Translations under genes and position numbers: made by a program | Source of the DNA: Paralichthys olivaceus | Lineage: Eukaryota; Chordata; Actinopteri; Pleuronectiformes; Paralichthyidae | DNA length: 64,000 nt | Assembly (NCBI RefSeq): GCF_024713975.1 | Contig: NC_091110.1 | Coordinates: 20,093,501 to 20,157,500 of the forward strand | Direction of reading: 5' to 3' | The notes under the pieces: model-generated | Told to the model about the DNA's origin: nothing | Seen by the model: only the letters and a program-made list of their open reading frames with translations | The model's database searches: none | In this document: positions 22,226 to 38,800 of the stretch, piece by piece | How positions within the stretch are numbered: the first letter of the stretch is position 1 | How the letters are laid out: each line of letters opens with the position of its first letter

Positions 22226-22382
22226 CCTGACCTGAGAACCGAGGTCTGACCGCGCTCGTCTGCCTCAGTTTTCTGTTTCTGTCACAGACGATGAACTAAA
22301 ACTTCACTAGTTAAAGTTGCTCTGAACCGGAATGATCCTTTAAAAGGAGAGCAGTGTGGGAGAAGGAGGCGGTTTCCATGGC

Positions 22383-22413
<31 letters not shown>

Positions 22414-23754
22414 CCGGGTGGGTTTGATTTAATGATTCGTTTTTTTTTGTTTCGGGGAAGTGGGTGGAGTTTGTTGGGATTTTGTCGGGAACATTTCTGA
22501 ACATATCTCACAGAATGTACAGGAAAAAAAAAGATTAAAATCAAGATTTGTTTTTTTCTTTACAGATTACGTTTTGTTGAGTACATGTATCGCGAGGCCT
22601 CATTTATGTAGATGTTTCACTCCATTCAAATAAAAAACAGAAAAGTAACCGTGCCCGTGTCGTTCTGCTGCTTCAGCACCTCAAGGACGTGTTGCAGAGC
22701 GGCTGCCAATCAGAGGCTGGCGTGGGAAGTGTCGCTTTGTTTGGCTTCATCCTGTGAAGAGACGAGTGGCTCCTCACTTTCATGTTTCCATTCAAATGTT
22801 ACTTAGCAACAAAACCCTCCACATTTATTACCTGCAGCTCGAAGCCTCTGCGGCTCGAGGTCGTCAGCGTGAGACAGAAAAGGTTAATGATCAGAAAAAC
22901 ACATGCGGGGGAGTTTGAGCGCAACAAGGCCAACGCAGCAGAATGTGTCACGATTACAGGTGTGAAGGAAGGAAAGAGAGTCAGCTGTGAAACCAGTGAC
23001 GAGTGAGGAAGAGAAAACACGAGAGACGAGCTCAAACGTTAGAAAAATACATTTATTCTTTGAAAGTCGTTCCTGTGAAAACTGATCAAGTTGTTTCGTT
23101 TAAGAAAAGTAATAATTTAATAAACGAAACAGGTGAAAGAAGTTTATTTTGAAAAAGGATGTTGAACTCAGGTGTGAACGGAGCCTTTGTGGTGAAACAT
23201 CAGCAGCTGCAGAGGAATTAAAGTCACGGACGTCTCACGTGATGAAACAGATAAAAAAAAACACCAGATGTTTGATATTATTTCAGATTTATTTGAATTC
23301 CAGTTTGAATGCTTTGAAGGCGTCGGCAGAAGAAAGATGTTTTCTACGTCAACACACGATCCAACACAGACACGTTGATTAGTACGAAGTACTTCTTTAA
23401 AATGTTACCATGAGATTAGTGGTGAAATGTAGGCGGCGAATTAAAGTGATGGGTGATTCATTAAATAAAAAACAACTGTACACCAGAAACTATACTTTCA
23501 ACATAAGAACAGTAATAAATAAATAAAGCTTCACGTAATAAATATATTTTATAATAATTAAGTTACATGTTGAACACGTGACATGACATTTATCAGCTGT
23601 CGTTGAAGTCGGGACACGTCACAGTCGGGTTCTGTTCGGGTTCCTGGTGTCATGGAGCTGGTTCTGTTCACACGTTCGTCTCCTGACGAGATGAAAACAA
23701 ACGAGGTCAAACAGAACAATCGGCTGTTAAAGGTCCGATCAGTGATCGTCTGTC

Positions 23755-23945
23755 CGAGAGGAGCCACCGATAGAAGTTCTCGTGCTACATCGTGTTTCCT
23801 GTGGCTCCTGAAGGAGGTCATGACCAAACATGGTCAGGGGTGGGCGTGGTTTGCCGCTGATGAATGTTCGTTTTATTGTTGGTCAAGAGCTACGATTCCA
23901 CGAGGTGCAGTTCAGCACATGTCCTCTGGGGGCAGTATCACACTG
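23755..23945 (+). repeat. Unclassified interspersed repeat (family C), copy 2
   Basis: Second diverged copy of the element at about 22065-22225. The best conserved word is ATGGTCAGGGGTGGGCGTGG at about 23829. An open frame at 23652-23948 crosses it but shows no recognisable protein. Confidence 0.55.
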
Positions 23946-24840
23946 TAAGGTCAGCAGCCGCCTCGTAGACGAAAAGTAATGAAGCACTTTTGTTGCCGAC
24001 ACTTTTACGAACTTTTGTTACAAAAAACAAAAAGTATTTTTGTGAAACCTCAAAATAATTTCACAATTTCAGGAAGTGACATAGGATTCAAAGCTCAGTT
24101 TCAGAATAAAAGTCTGGACTCTCTCGCTCTTTATAAAACGTCACCATCATATGAAACGGCAGAAATGTGACAACACGCAGGAGCGCAGGCGACCAATGAA
24201 TGAGCTCCGCTCTTAGCGTGTTCTCGGCAGCAGACGCTCACATGATGCTTTTAATGTGGATTCACAGGACATGACAGGAAGTGACATCATCATCAGTGAA
24301 GAACTGATCTGGTTATTAACTCGTGTGTTTGTCCCCGTCAGGTAGCAGTGATGACCTCATTTCCCAGTGATCTGATTGGTCGGCTGCCTCAGACAGTAAC
24401 CAGCTTCATGACACCAGAACACCTGAGCTAACATGCTAACATGCTAATCTGACGTGATACAGACGTCTGCAGGTTAAACTCTGAGGAACCAGACTGATGA
24501 TGATGGTGATGATGATGATGGTGATGATGATGATGATGATGGTGATGGTGATGATGATGATGATGATGATGATGGCGGCGTGCGTGGACACATAATGAGT
24601 GTGATTTGCAAGCAGTGGTGATTATAAGTGCAGCACAGGTAACGAGTGTCAGTGCATCAGTTAGTCAGAGTAAAGGGGTTCATCTCCGTCGGATCCTCAG
24701 GGGGGCGCCACACACCCAGGGTCGTGATTGGTTAGTTAGACGGTCGGACGTGATGATTGGCTCTGGATATCTGCTGTGATGGCCGGCTCCTCCTCCTCTG
24801 ACCTTCATCAAGTATTACTTTGGAACGAGGTCACTTCCTG

Positions 24841-29316
<4,476 letters not shown>

Positions 29317-29706
29317 GTCTGGAGAGGAACCTTCTCCTGGACGAAGTGAAGAGAGGGATCTGAAAAGTATTTGATGAAGAACAAGGAGAAGAAATCAGAG
29401 ACGTGCTGTAAAGAGAGCTTTAGTGTTTGAAGGGGTTGGATCTCCGAGCAGCAGTCGGCCCCTCGGTGACTCTGGGACGTCGGGGACAAGGAGACTGAGT
29501 GTAAAACAACTCTGAGAATCAGATTCAGCTTCGGCTGTTATCAGAGCCTCCTCAGGGGACGGGGGGGGGGGGGGACAGGAAACACACCTTGTACCTAAAC
29601 AACATCAGAGCCTCGGATCAGGAAATCCTCCACCAGAAGACCCCCACTTCCTGTGACCCCCCCCCAACTTCTCTTTCATCTCCGTCCCCCTCCTCCTCCA
29701 TCCTGT

Positions 29707-29742
<36 letters not shown>

Positions 29743-30668
29743 GTTTATCAGCTCGCCCAGCCGGGCCAACGCCCCATCAGTCCTCAGTGCTGTGGTTACA
29801 CTCCTCCCTCCAGAGAGTCAGACGAACACTTCACCTCCTCGTTCGTCTGTTTCTAACGATCAAATGACCCCAGATCAGAGAGAGAGGCTCGCTCTGCCGC
29901 TCGTCCTCAGCTGAACCTGATCTGTGATGAAACTCTCAACATCTGCACAGAACACACAGATGTTCTGGAAACAGACGTCTGGAAACCCTCTCTTCTTTTT
30001 GTCGGAGCTGGAAAACTAAAAATAATCCGTCACTCGATCCTCCTCTTGTCTTTCTTCCTGAAGGTCAGATGTTCATATGAACGCTACACAGTGAACCAGC
30101 AGCTATTAGCTTAGCGTAGCATAGACTAGCCTGCCTCTGCCCAAAGGAAACAACATCCACCTGCTCCTCTAACACTGACTCAGGTTTTATCCTGCGTTGT
30201 TGTTCAAATGCATTGAAATCTGGTTTTCCTATCGAGGGAACTTTCACCTGTCACATACCTGCAGCACTTTTCTATCACATGGTTCTTACACGGAACAAAG
30301 TTCAAAACTCCACACGAGTTCTCGTGTCCCCCCCGTCCTCACAAGTCGAGTTAGATGTTAGTGAAACATCTGAGGAAAAGTTGAAGCTGAAGATATTAAT
30401 GCTTTCAATCACGTTACAAGTAGATCAAGAGTAAAATATTATATTCACCTCCGAACTGTGATGGAGCGGAAATATGAAGAGGCAGAAAATACTCAGATCA
30501 AGTACGAGTGGCTCCTTATTGTCCGTGAGTAAATGTACTTAGTTACTTTGGCCTGTTTCAGTCTCTGAGGACGACGGATGATCTGAGCGGCAGCAGAGTG
30601 AGAGCTCTGTGTCCCATCGTCTTATCTCTAAGAGCTTTTAACTGCCAGAGAGGACGTCAATGAGCTGA

Positions 30669-30706
<38 letters not shown>

Positions 30707-31909
30707 GTGTCCATTAGTCCTCACACACACACACACACGGTTTAAACTCAAGTGATCGATGTAAATTTACAGGATTTTTTACTGCAGCATCAACAGAAAA
30801 CAGTAATTATTTATGGAACTTTTGAGAGATTCATTTATTATTTTCATTATTGTTTCAGCTGTTAATCAGTTTCATTATTTACTGATGATTTGATGAGAAA
30901 ACTCAAGACGACGTCTTTAAATGTCGAGTTTTGTCCGACCAACAATCTCGAACTCATAACATGATGAAATCATAAAACACCACATAACCTGCAGTAACGT
31001 TTTAAATGATGTGTTATTATGGAAAGTTCCACAGTGATGCTGCTTAAGGAATTCCATCTAAAAGATCTGGGAATCAAGTAGATTCATCAATTAGCTGATT
31101 GATGGAAGATGAATCTGAAGATGAATCTGAAGATGAATCTGAAGATGAATCTGAAGATGAATCTGAAGCTGTGTATGATCATTGATTATGTTTCTTTAGT
31201 TTCTTTTAAAACCCGTTAAGCTTCTTAAACATGAATGTGTATATTTCCATGTTGGCTGATGTCATGTTGGACTCTGTGAATCTGTAAACGACAACGTTTG
31301 ATATTTTCTGACATTTTACAGAATAACCAGCTGATAAATCAGGTTAGAGTCGCTGCTTCCTGTTCTGATGAAGATTTGTTGCTGTTCTCTGTTTAACATC
31401 AGAATGAACTGAACACAAGATATTTCATTTTAAATCCTTCTCCTGTTTCTTAAATGAAGAGAAATCTAGAAACCTGAGGATGAAAAAACCGCACAGCTGA
31501 AGAATCATGTGTTTATATCTGCGCGTTTACGCATCAATCCATATATGTGTATATATACATAAATATATATATATATAAATGTGTATATGACCGCAGAATG
31601 AACCGTGTGCTGTGTGTTAATGGTGTGGCTCGATGGAGCAGATGGAGGAGAAGTGATGTCGTCGTTCAGAAGCATGAAACGTGGTGATGGAGCTGCAGGA
31701 TCATGTGGCCTCAGGCGGAGGAGACAAGTGCGTCTGCTGCCTCACGACCACACTCCTCCGCCCTTCAGCCCGGGTTACATCCCGGGTTACATCCCGGGTT
31801 AAACCCGGGTTACATCCCGGGCTAAACAGTTAAACCCGGCAGACACACGCTCCTGATGCTCGGTGTCTATGTTTGTTCTGATTCAGGAGGAAAATGGAGG
31901 ATTCTTACC

Positions 31910-31960
31910 TCTGAACAGCGCAGGAGGAATCTCAGCGTTCCGGCTGGAGGAGAGGTGAGG
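31910..31960 (-). other. dmtn: Possible non-coding first exon of dmtn
   Basis: The minus strand reads AGCCGGAACGCTGAGATTCC and shortly after GTTCAGAG followed by GTAAGAATCC, a strong 5' splice site. It has no ATG-led frame. Placement as a 5' UTR exon is inferred from position upstream of dmtn and the donor only. Confidence 0.3.
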
Positions 31961-32179
31961 ATGAGGAGGATGAAGAGGAGGAGGAGGAGGAATGGGAGGT
32001 GTTCGTGATGGAGCTGCTGTGACCCCCCCCCCACCCTCAAGGATGATGATGATGAAGAGGAAGAGGAGGGTTTCCTGTTGCTCAGTGACCACTCCTCCAT
32101 TACAACGATCACCTCTGGTATTGTGACGTCACATCTCTGAAACATGATCGAGTCTCTGCACAAAAATTCTTATTATCAT

Positions 32180-32570
32180 TATGATATTAATAATAATAAT
32201 AATGTTAACAACACAGACATCACTTTCCATTCTTCTTCTCATTATTATAATATTATTAATAATAATAATTATGATAATAATAATGTTTTATAACAACACA
32301 GACAGCACTTTCCATTCTTCTTCTCATTATTATAATATTAATACTAATAATTATGATAATAATAATGTTAACAACACAGACATCACTTTCCATTCTTCTT
32401 CTCATTATTATAATATTAATAATAATAATAATAATAATGATAATAATATTTTTTTATAACAACACAGACAGCACTTTCCATTCTTCTTCTCATTATTATA
32501 ATATTAATACTAATAATTATGATAATAATAATGTTTTATAACAACACAGACAGCACTTTCCATTCTTCTC
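32180..32570. repeat. ~82-bp AT-rich satellite, 4-5 copies
   Basis: The word ACAACACAGACA followed by CACTTTCCATTCTTCTTCTC recurs at about 32208, 32293, 32371, 32459 and 32541, a spacing of 78-88 bp. The copies are separated by variable-length TAA/TAATAA tracts, which account for the length differences. Confidence 0.9.
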
Positions 32571-33180
32571 CATTCATCCACTCATGTTCCTGTTGATAAA
32601 CAGTTCATCATCATGTTTGTTGTATTTCCTCCTTTTTGATTCCTTGTGATTTTAGTGATGTCATCACGTCACCCTGATCCCAGTGGACACTCCTCTCTGT
32701 ACACGATGCAGCTGCAATCACATGTGGATGTTTCTTTAATTGATGGAAATTTAAAAATCTATTTTCAACATTAACGCTGGTTATTCAGACTTTAGAATAA
32801 ATAATGTTTAAATAAAGGAAAAACAAAAACGAGCCGTGCAAACAAACAACACGTTACTGTTCAGGTGACCACCCACTTTTTTAAAATGACCATTAAAACA
32901 ATCCTGTGTTTGTTAAAGACTCAAATCATCTGAATTTTAATTTGGTTCAATTACAAATGTTCTTTTCTGACGCTGGCCCTTTAAATACGTGACGTCACAG
33001 CGGCGTCAAAGAGCACGGAGAGCTTTTTAAAAACAAGATGGTGACTCGCTTCACGTGAAGCATCGGGTCAGATCAGACTCTGCTGGTTTTATAAAAGGTT
33101 AAAGGAAATGAAATCAACTCAAGTTCGATGTTAAAATATAGAAATAGTTCAAACATTTATATAAATGATGAAATATATAC

Positions 33181-33560
33181 AAACTAATGTTTATGGAGAG
33201 CTGCGTGTGTTTAGCAGCTAGCATGATGCTACACGTGGCGAATTTAACATGCAGGGCGTCAGAGCGCATGCGTCACACAGCGGCGGCGCTCCATCTTGAC
33301 TCTGATGATCTCTGTGTGAGGAAAATGGCGTCCGATGAGGTCCTGTCCTCTCTGGTGAGGATTCAAACTCAAACTGCTCCGTCCACGTGTTGTTCCTTCA
33401 CCTGTTCGACGAGTCACGTGTTGAGGCTGAGTCTGTGAAACTGGTCTGAGCGAAAAACAAAGAACCAAACCGAACACGAACCGTTTAACGAGGCCGGAGA
33501 GTTAGCTCACCGGTGCTAATGCTAGTTAGCCGAGAGGAACACACGTGTAGAAACTGAGCT
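33181..33560 (+). promoter_or_regulatory. pbdc1 promoter and first exon region
   Basis: A CpG-enriched region around the pbdc1 start, with repeated GCTAGC/GTTAGC-type words (33217, 33500-33530). An in-frame ATG upstream (33268) would extend the protein by 19 residues (starting MRHTAAALHL). The ATG at 33325 is preferred because it sits in a better context and gives an N-terminus of family-like length. Confidence 0.45.
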
Positions 33561-35512
33561 GTGAATAACATCTGACACCACGTGTGTTCGTTACAACACA
33601 CATGTTCACGTGTCTCGTCATGTCAAGACAACATGTCTGTATTCATGTGTTTAACATGTTTATCAGGTGACACATGTGACAAGGTGTGTGTGTGTGTGTG
33701 TGTGTGTGTGTTCACAGGGGGTGGAGGGAGCCACAGCTGTAGCTCACGCTCTGTCTCTTCCTGCGGACGCTTACGGAAATGACGTAAGTTATGTTTGTAT
33801 TTTTCAGTTTTCCTTTGACTTTTGAACAGTGAATCACACGAGAAGCAGTGAACATCATACATGACGAGTTCAACACGTCATGGATCAAAAGCTGATAGGA
33901 GACTTTCAGACCTGAGCTGAAGCTCTGACGTGTTCCTCACATGTTCCTCACATGTTCTGCAGGTTCTCTGTGTGAGAACTAATGTCTGAGTCAGTGTCTC
34001 TGGACATGTTCTGGATCTCCCCTCGCCTGAATGTCCCCACATGTTCCTGTTGTTGTGAACAAGTCGACAATCTGCTGCTGCACACACACTGACTACACAC
34101 ACTGACTACACAACATGTCTACACAACATGACTACACAACATGTTACACAGTTCATGTGTGAAAACGTCTCATGGTTTCAGTTGAACCTTTACGGTTGTT
34201 CAAATCAGCTTCATGTCCTGAAATTCAAACATTCATAGTTTGAATATTCTCCCAGTTACGTAGATTTCCTCTGCACTTTGTTGAACTTTGTAAAAGAGTC
34301 TAGAACTTTTATTTTGTCTGAATATATCAAACTGTTTCTTTTTTTCAGCCGCGGCTCGAGGCCATGTGGGCGATGAAGGCGTACAACCACGCCGAGGTTT
34401 ACTTCAACGTAAGATCGTCCGTTAACTCGTTCTTCACATTTCTGTTTTTACGTGTGATGAAATGTACAATATGAAGAGAAATGATTTAAAAAGAAAGAGA
34501 AAACTTCTGTCTCTTCTGTCTGCAGCTCATTTCATCAGTGGATCCAAAGTTCCTGAAACTAACTAAACTGGATGAAAGAATCTACTCGTCCTTCAGAGAA
34601 ACGTTCAAAGATCTCGACATTAAACTCCTGAACCCAGACGACCTGAAATCTGACGAAGCCAAAGAGGTCGGTGACACGACAGAGACACGATCAGATCAGA
34701 GAATGAACCCGGAGCTTTTATTGTAGAGTTTAGTTCTGATCATCATTAAATTCATCATTCGACATTTTATTTCTACTCAGTGTTTGTGTTTTGATTATTC
34801 GATTTAAAAATATGAAAAGAAAACAGTCGTAAACATTGTGAGGAAAAAAACAATTTTACAAGAATGAAGTCGTAATGTTGCAAAGATTTAATGGTTAAAG
34901 TGTAAAATACTCAGAAACACACACACACATGAACACAGTCATGGCTGAACGTCTGTGCTCTGTGAAACAGCGTGTCAGTGGTTTATTGTGTGGTCAGTAA
35001 CTCGGTTGTGTCTGTGCAGCGGTGGCGTCCGTTCTGTAACCAGTTTGACGGACTCATCGAGGATTTCAACTACGGGACTCTGCTGCGTCTGGACTGTGAG
35101 AAAGATTACACGGAGGAAAACACCATCTTCGGTAAGTTTCTATCAGAAACTGATGAAGTAGAGACGAGTGACAGCTGAGACTGACTCACGATTGGTCGAG
35201 AGCATGTATGGGCGGGACCTGGACACCACTACTTCATCACTACTGCACAGACTGTAAATGACATCATCACCACAAGATGACATCGTTTGTATCCGAGATC
35301 TTCGAGCTTCATTTCTGCACAAGTGGATTCACATCATCTTCATTTCCTGTCGTTCTTATTCTGATTCCAACCATTGAGACTAAAGTTAATCTGTCCTTGT
35401 GATTCTCCCTCCAGCCACCAGGGCGCAGTTCTTCGCTGTGGAAATCGCCCGGAACAGAGAAGGTTGTAACGACGCCGTGTTCAAGTCGAAATGTGCGAAG
35501 TTGAGTTCCTAA
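33325..35512 (+). CDS. pbdc1: PBDC1 (polysaccharide biosynthesis domain-containing 1)
   Basis: Small conserved eukaryotic cytosolic protein whose biochemical role is poorly known. It carries the PBDC1 domain over nearly its full length. Coding exons: 33325-33354, 33718-33783, 34349-34408, 34526-34666, 35020-35131 and 35415-35512; 168 aa. Diagnostic stretches are VAHALSLPADAYGND, AMKAYNHAEVYF, LISSVDPKFLKLTKLDE, RWRPFCNQFDGLIEDFNYGT and QFFAVEIARNREG. Human PBDC1 is about 65 residues longer, owing to an acidic low-complexity tail that is absent here. AATAAA signals occur at 35722-35727 and 35749-35754. Exons 4-5 and the 3' flank are repeated 7.8 kb downstream, and the 11-bp satellite begins about 100 bp past the last signal. 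Confidence 0.95.
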
Positions 35513-35854
35513 TGAAACGAATCAGATCCAACGAGGAATCGATCCGGTGATCGATCCGTCAAACGGAGGATTCCACTTTTCAATTTAAATTAAAAAAGTT
35601 TTATGAAACGTTGTCATGTGATATTCAGGTTCATACGTGACGTCAGTTCTGTTTCACATGTGTTTTGTATTTACTGTAAAATTATATTGTACCAATTATA
35701 AGTGCTTGTTTTTTATTTCAAAATAAATGTCAGTGCCTGAAAAGGAAAAAATAAAGAATCACGAAGTTCAACAAAGTGTCGCGTCCATCACGTCTGTAAA
35801 CAACAACTTATTACACTCGATGTTTCAGGACACGCTGAGACGTGTGCACGAAGT

Positions 35855-38800
35855 TTCTATCACGTTTTCAGGAAGCTTTTGTGAAGTTTTTGTCAAGTTT
35901 TCATCACATTTCATTAAGATTTCAGGAAGTTTTTGTGAAGATTTCAGGAAGTTTTTGTGAAGTTTTTCCTCAAGTTTTCATCAAGTTTTTGTGACATTTT
36001 CACAAAGTTTTTGTGATGTTCTCCTGAAGTTTGTACCACGTTTTTGTGAAGTTTTCCTGAAAGTTTTTGTCAAGTTTTCATGACGTTTTCGTCAAGTTTT
36101 CATGACGTTTTCATGATATTTTTGTCAAGTTTTCATCAAGTTTTCCTGAAATTTTCCTGAAGTTTTTATCACGTTTTCATGATGTTTTTGTAAAGTTTTC
36201 ATGATGTTTTCATGACATTTTTATTGTAAAATTTTCGTCAAGTTTTCATCAAGTTTTCCTGAAGTTTTCGTCAAGTTTTCATGACGTTTTTGTCAAGTTT
36301 TCATGAAGTTTTCATGATGTTTTTGTTAAGTTTTTGTCAAGTTTTCATGATGTTTTTGTCAAGTTTTCATGATGTTTTTGTTAAGTTGTTGTCAACTTTT
36401 CATGATGTTTTCATCAAGTTTTCCTGAAGTTTTCGTGATGTTTCCATGATATTTTTGTCAAGTTTTTGTCAAGTTTTCATGATGTTTTCATCAAGTTTTT
36501 GTCAAGTTTTCGTGATGTTTTCATCAAGTTGTTGTCAAGTTTTCATGATGTTTTCATCAAGTTTTAATGAAGTTTTTGTCAAGTTTTCCTGAGGTTTTCG
36601 TAAAGTTTTCATGATTTTTTTGTCAAGTTTTCATGATGTTTTCATCAAGTTTTCATGAAGTTTTCGTGACGTTTTTTTCAAGTTTTTGTCAAGTTTTCGT
36701 CAAGTTTTCCTGAAGTTTTCGTCAAGTTTTCATGAAGTTCTTGTCAAGTTTTCATGACGTTTTCATGATGTTTTTGTTAAGTTTTTGTCAAGTTTTCATG
36801 ATGTTTTCATGACGTTTTCATGACGTTTTCCTGAAGATTTCCTGAAGTTTTCGTGATGTTTTTGTCAAGTTTTTGTCAAGTTTTCATGATGTTTTCATCA
36901 AGTTTTTGTCAAGTTTTCATGATGTTTTCATCAAGTTTTCATGACGTTTTCCTGAAGATTTCCTGAAGTTTTCGTCAAGTTTTCATGACGTTTTTGTCAA
37001 GTTTTCATGATGTTTTCATCAAGTTGTTGTCAACTTTTCATGATGTTTTCATCAAGTTTTCCTGAAGTTTTCATGATGTTTCCATGATATTTTTGTCAAG
37101 TTTTTGTCAAGTTTTCATGATGTTTTCATCAAGTTGTTGTCAAGTTTTCATGATGTTTTCATCAAGTTTTAATGAAGTTTTTGTCAAGTTTTCCTGAAGT
37201 TTTCATGATTTTTTTGTCAAGTTTTCATGATGTTTTCATCAAGTTTTTATCACGTTTTCATCAAGTTTTCATGACGTTTTTGTCAAGTTTTCGTCAAGTT
37301 TTTGTCAAGTTTTTGTCAAGTTTTCGTCAAGTTTTCCTGAAGTTTTCGTCAAGTTTTCATGAAGTTCTTGTCAAGTTTTCATGACGTTTTCATGATATTT
37401 TTGTTAAGTTTTTGTCAAGTTTTCATGATGTTTTCATCAAGTTTTCATGATGTTTTCATCAAGTTTTCCTGAAGTTTTCATGAAGTTCTTGTCAAGTTTT
37501 CATGACGTTTTCCTGAAGATTTCCTGAAGTTTTCGTGATGTTTTTGTCAAGTTTTCATGATGTTTTCATCAAGTTTTTGTCAAGTTTTCGTGATGTTTTC
37601 ATCAAGTTTTCATGACGTTTTCCTGAAGATTTCCTGAAGTTTTCGTCAAGTTTTCATGACGTTTTTGTTAAGTTGTTGTCAAGTTTTCATGATGTTTTCA
37701 TCAAGTTTTCCTGAAGTTTTCGTGATGTTTCCATGATATTTTTGTCAAGTTTTTGTCAAGTTTTCATGATGTTTTCATCAAGTTTTTGTCAAGTTTTCGT
37801 GATGTTTTCATCAAGTTTTTATCACGTTTTCATCAAGTTTTCATGAAGTTTTCATGAAGTTCTTGTCAAGTTTTCATGACGTTTTCCTGAAGATTTCCTG
37901 AAGTTTTCGTGATGTTTTTGTCAAGTTTTCATGATGTTTTCATCAAGTTTTTGTCAAGTTTTCGTGATGTTTTCGTCAAGTTTTCATGACGTTTTTGTTA
38001 AGTTGTTGTCAACTTTTCATGATGTTTTCATCAAGTTTTCCTGAAGTTTTCGTGATGTTTTAATGAAGTTGTTGTCAAGTTTTCATGATGTTTTCATCAA
38101 GTTTTAATGAAGTATTTGTCAAGTTTTCCTGAGGTTTTCGTCAAGTTTTCATGATTTTTTTGTCAAGTTTTCATGATGTTTTCATCAAGTTTTTATCACG
38201 TTTTCATCAAGTTTTCATGAAGTTTTCGTGACGTTTTTGTCAATTTTTCGTCAAGTTTTCGTCAAGTTTTCCTGAAGTTTTCGTCAAGTTTTCATGAAGT
38301 TCTTGTCAAGTTTTCATGATGTTTTCATCAAGTTTTCATGATGTTTTCATCAAGTTTTCCTGAAGTTTTCATGAAGTTCTTGTCAAGTTTTCATGACGTT
38401 TTCCTGAAGATTTCCTGAAGTTTTCGTGATGTTTTTGTCAAGTTTTCATGATGTTTTCATCAAGTTTTTGTCAAGTTTTCGTGATGTTTTCGTCAAGTTT
38501 TCATGACGTTTTTGTTAAGTTGTTGTCAACTTTTCATGATGTTTTCATCAAGTTTTCCTGAAGTTTTCGTGATGTTTTAATGAAGTTGTTGTCAAGTTTT
38601 AATGAAGTATTTGTCAAGTTTTCCTGAGGTTTTCGTCAAGTTTTCATGATTTTTTTGTCAAGTTTTCATGATGTTTTCATCAAGTTTTTATCACGTTTTC
38701 ATCAAGTTTTCATGAAGTTTTCGTGACGTTTTTGTCAATTTTTCGTCAAGTTTTTGTCAAGTTTTCGTCAAGTTTTCCTGAAGTTTTCATGAAGTTCTTG

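Larger units (their letters stand above)
20818..24840. other. ppp3cc 3' UTR and ppp3cc-dmtn intergenic region
   Basis: The ppp3cc 3' UTR starts at 20818. It contains a pyrimidine-rich stretch, a CA-repeat cluster at 21097-21178 and a (GAGGGGTGAGG)n block at 21338-21403. A plausible polyadenylation signal, AATAAA, is at 21686-21691. The rest (to 24840) holds a (GAT)10 run at 22380-22410, two copies of an unclassified repeat (about 22065-22225 and 23755-23945) and a GATGAT/GGTGAT triplet field at 24496-24575. No exon or RNA gene was recognised. Confidence 0.65.
29317..33180. other. dmtn 5' UTR and upstream region up to pbdc1
   Basis: The start-codon exon probably extends to 29359, preceded by TTTTCAG on the minus strand. 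A possible non-coding first exon of dmtn ends at 31910 with GTAAGA. The region also holds a G run near 29562, (CT)n at about 29710-29740, (GT)n near 30671, five copies of a 12-bp GATGAATCTGAA unit at about 31108-31168, CCCGGGTTACAT repeats at 31768-31830 and an 82-bp satellite at 32180-32570. No additional gene was recognised. Confidence 0.5.
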
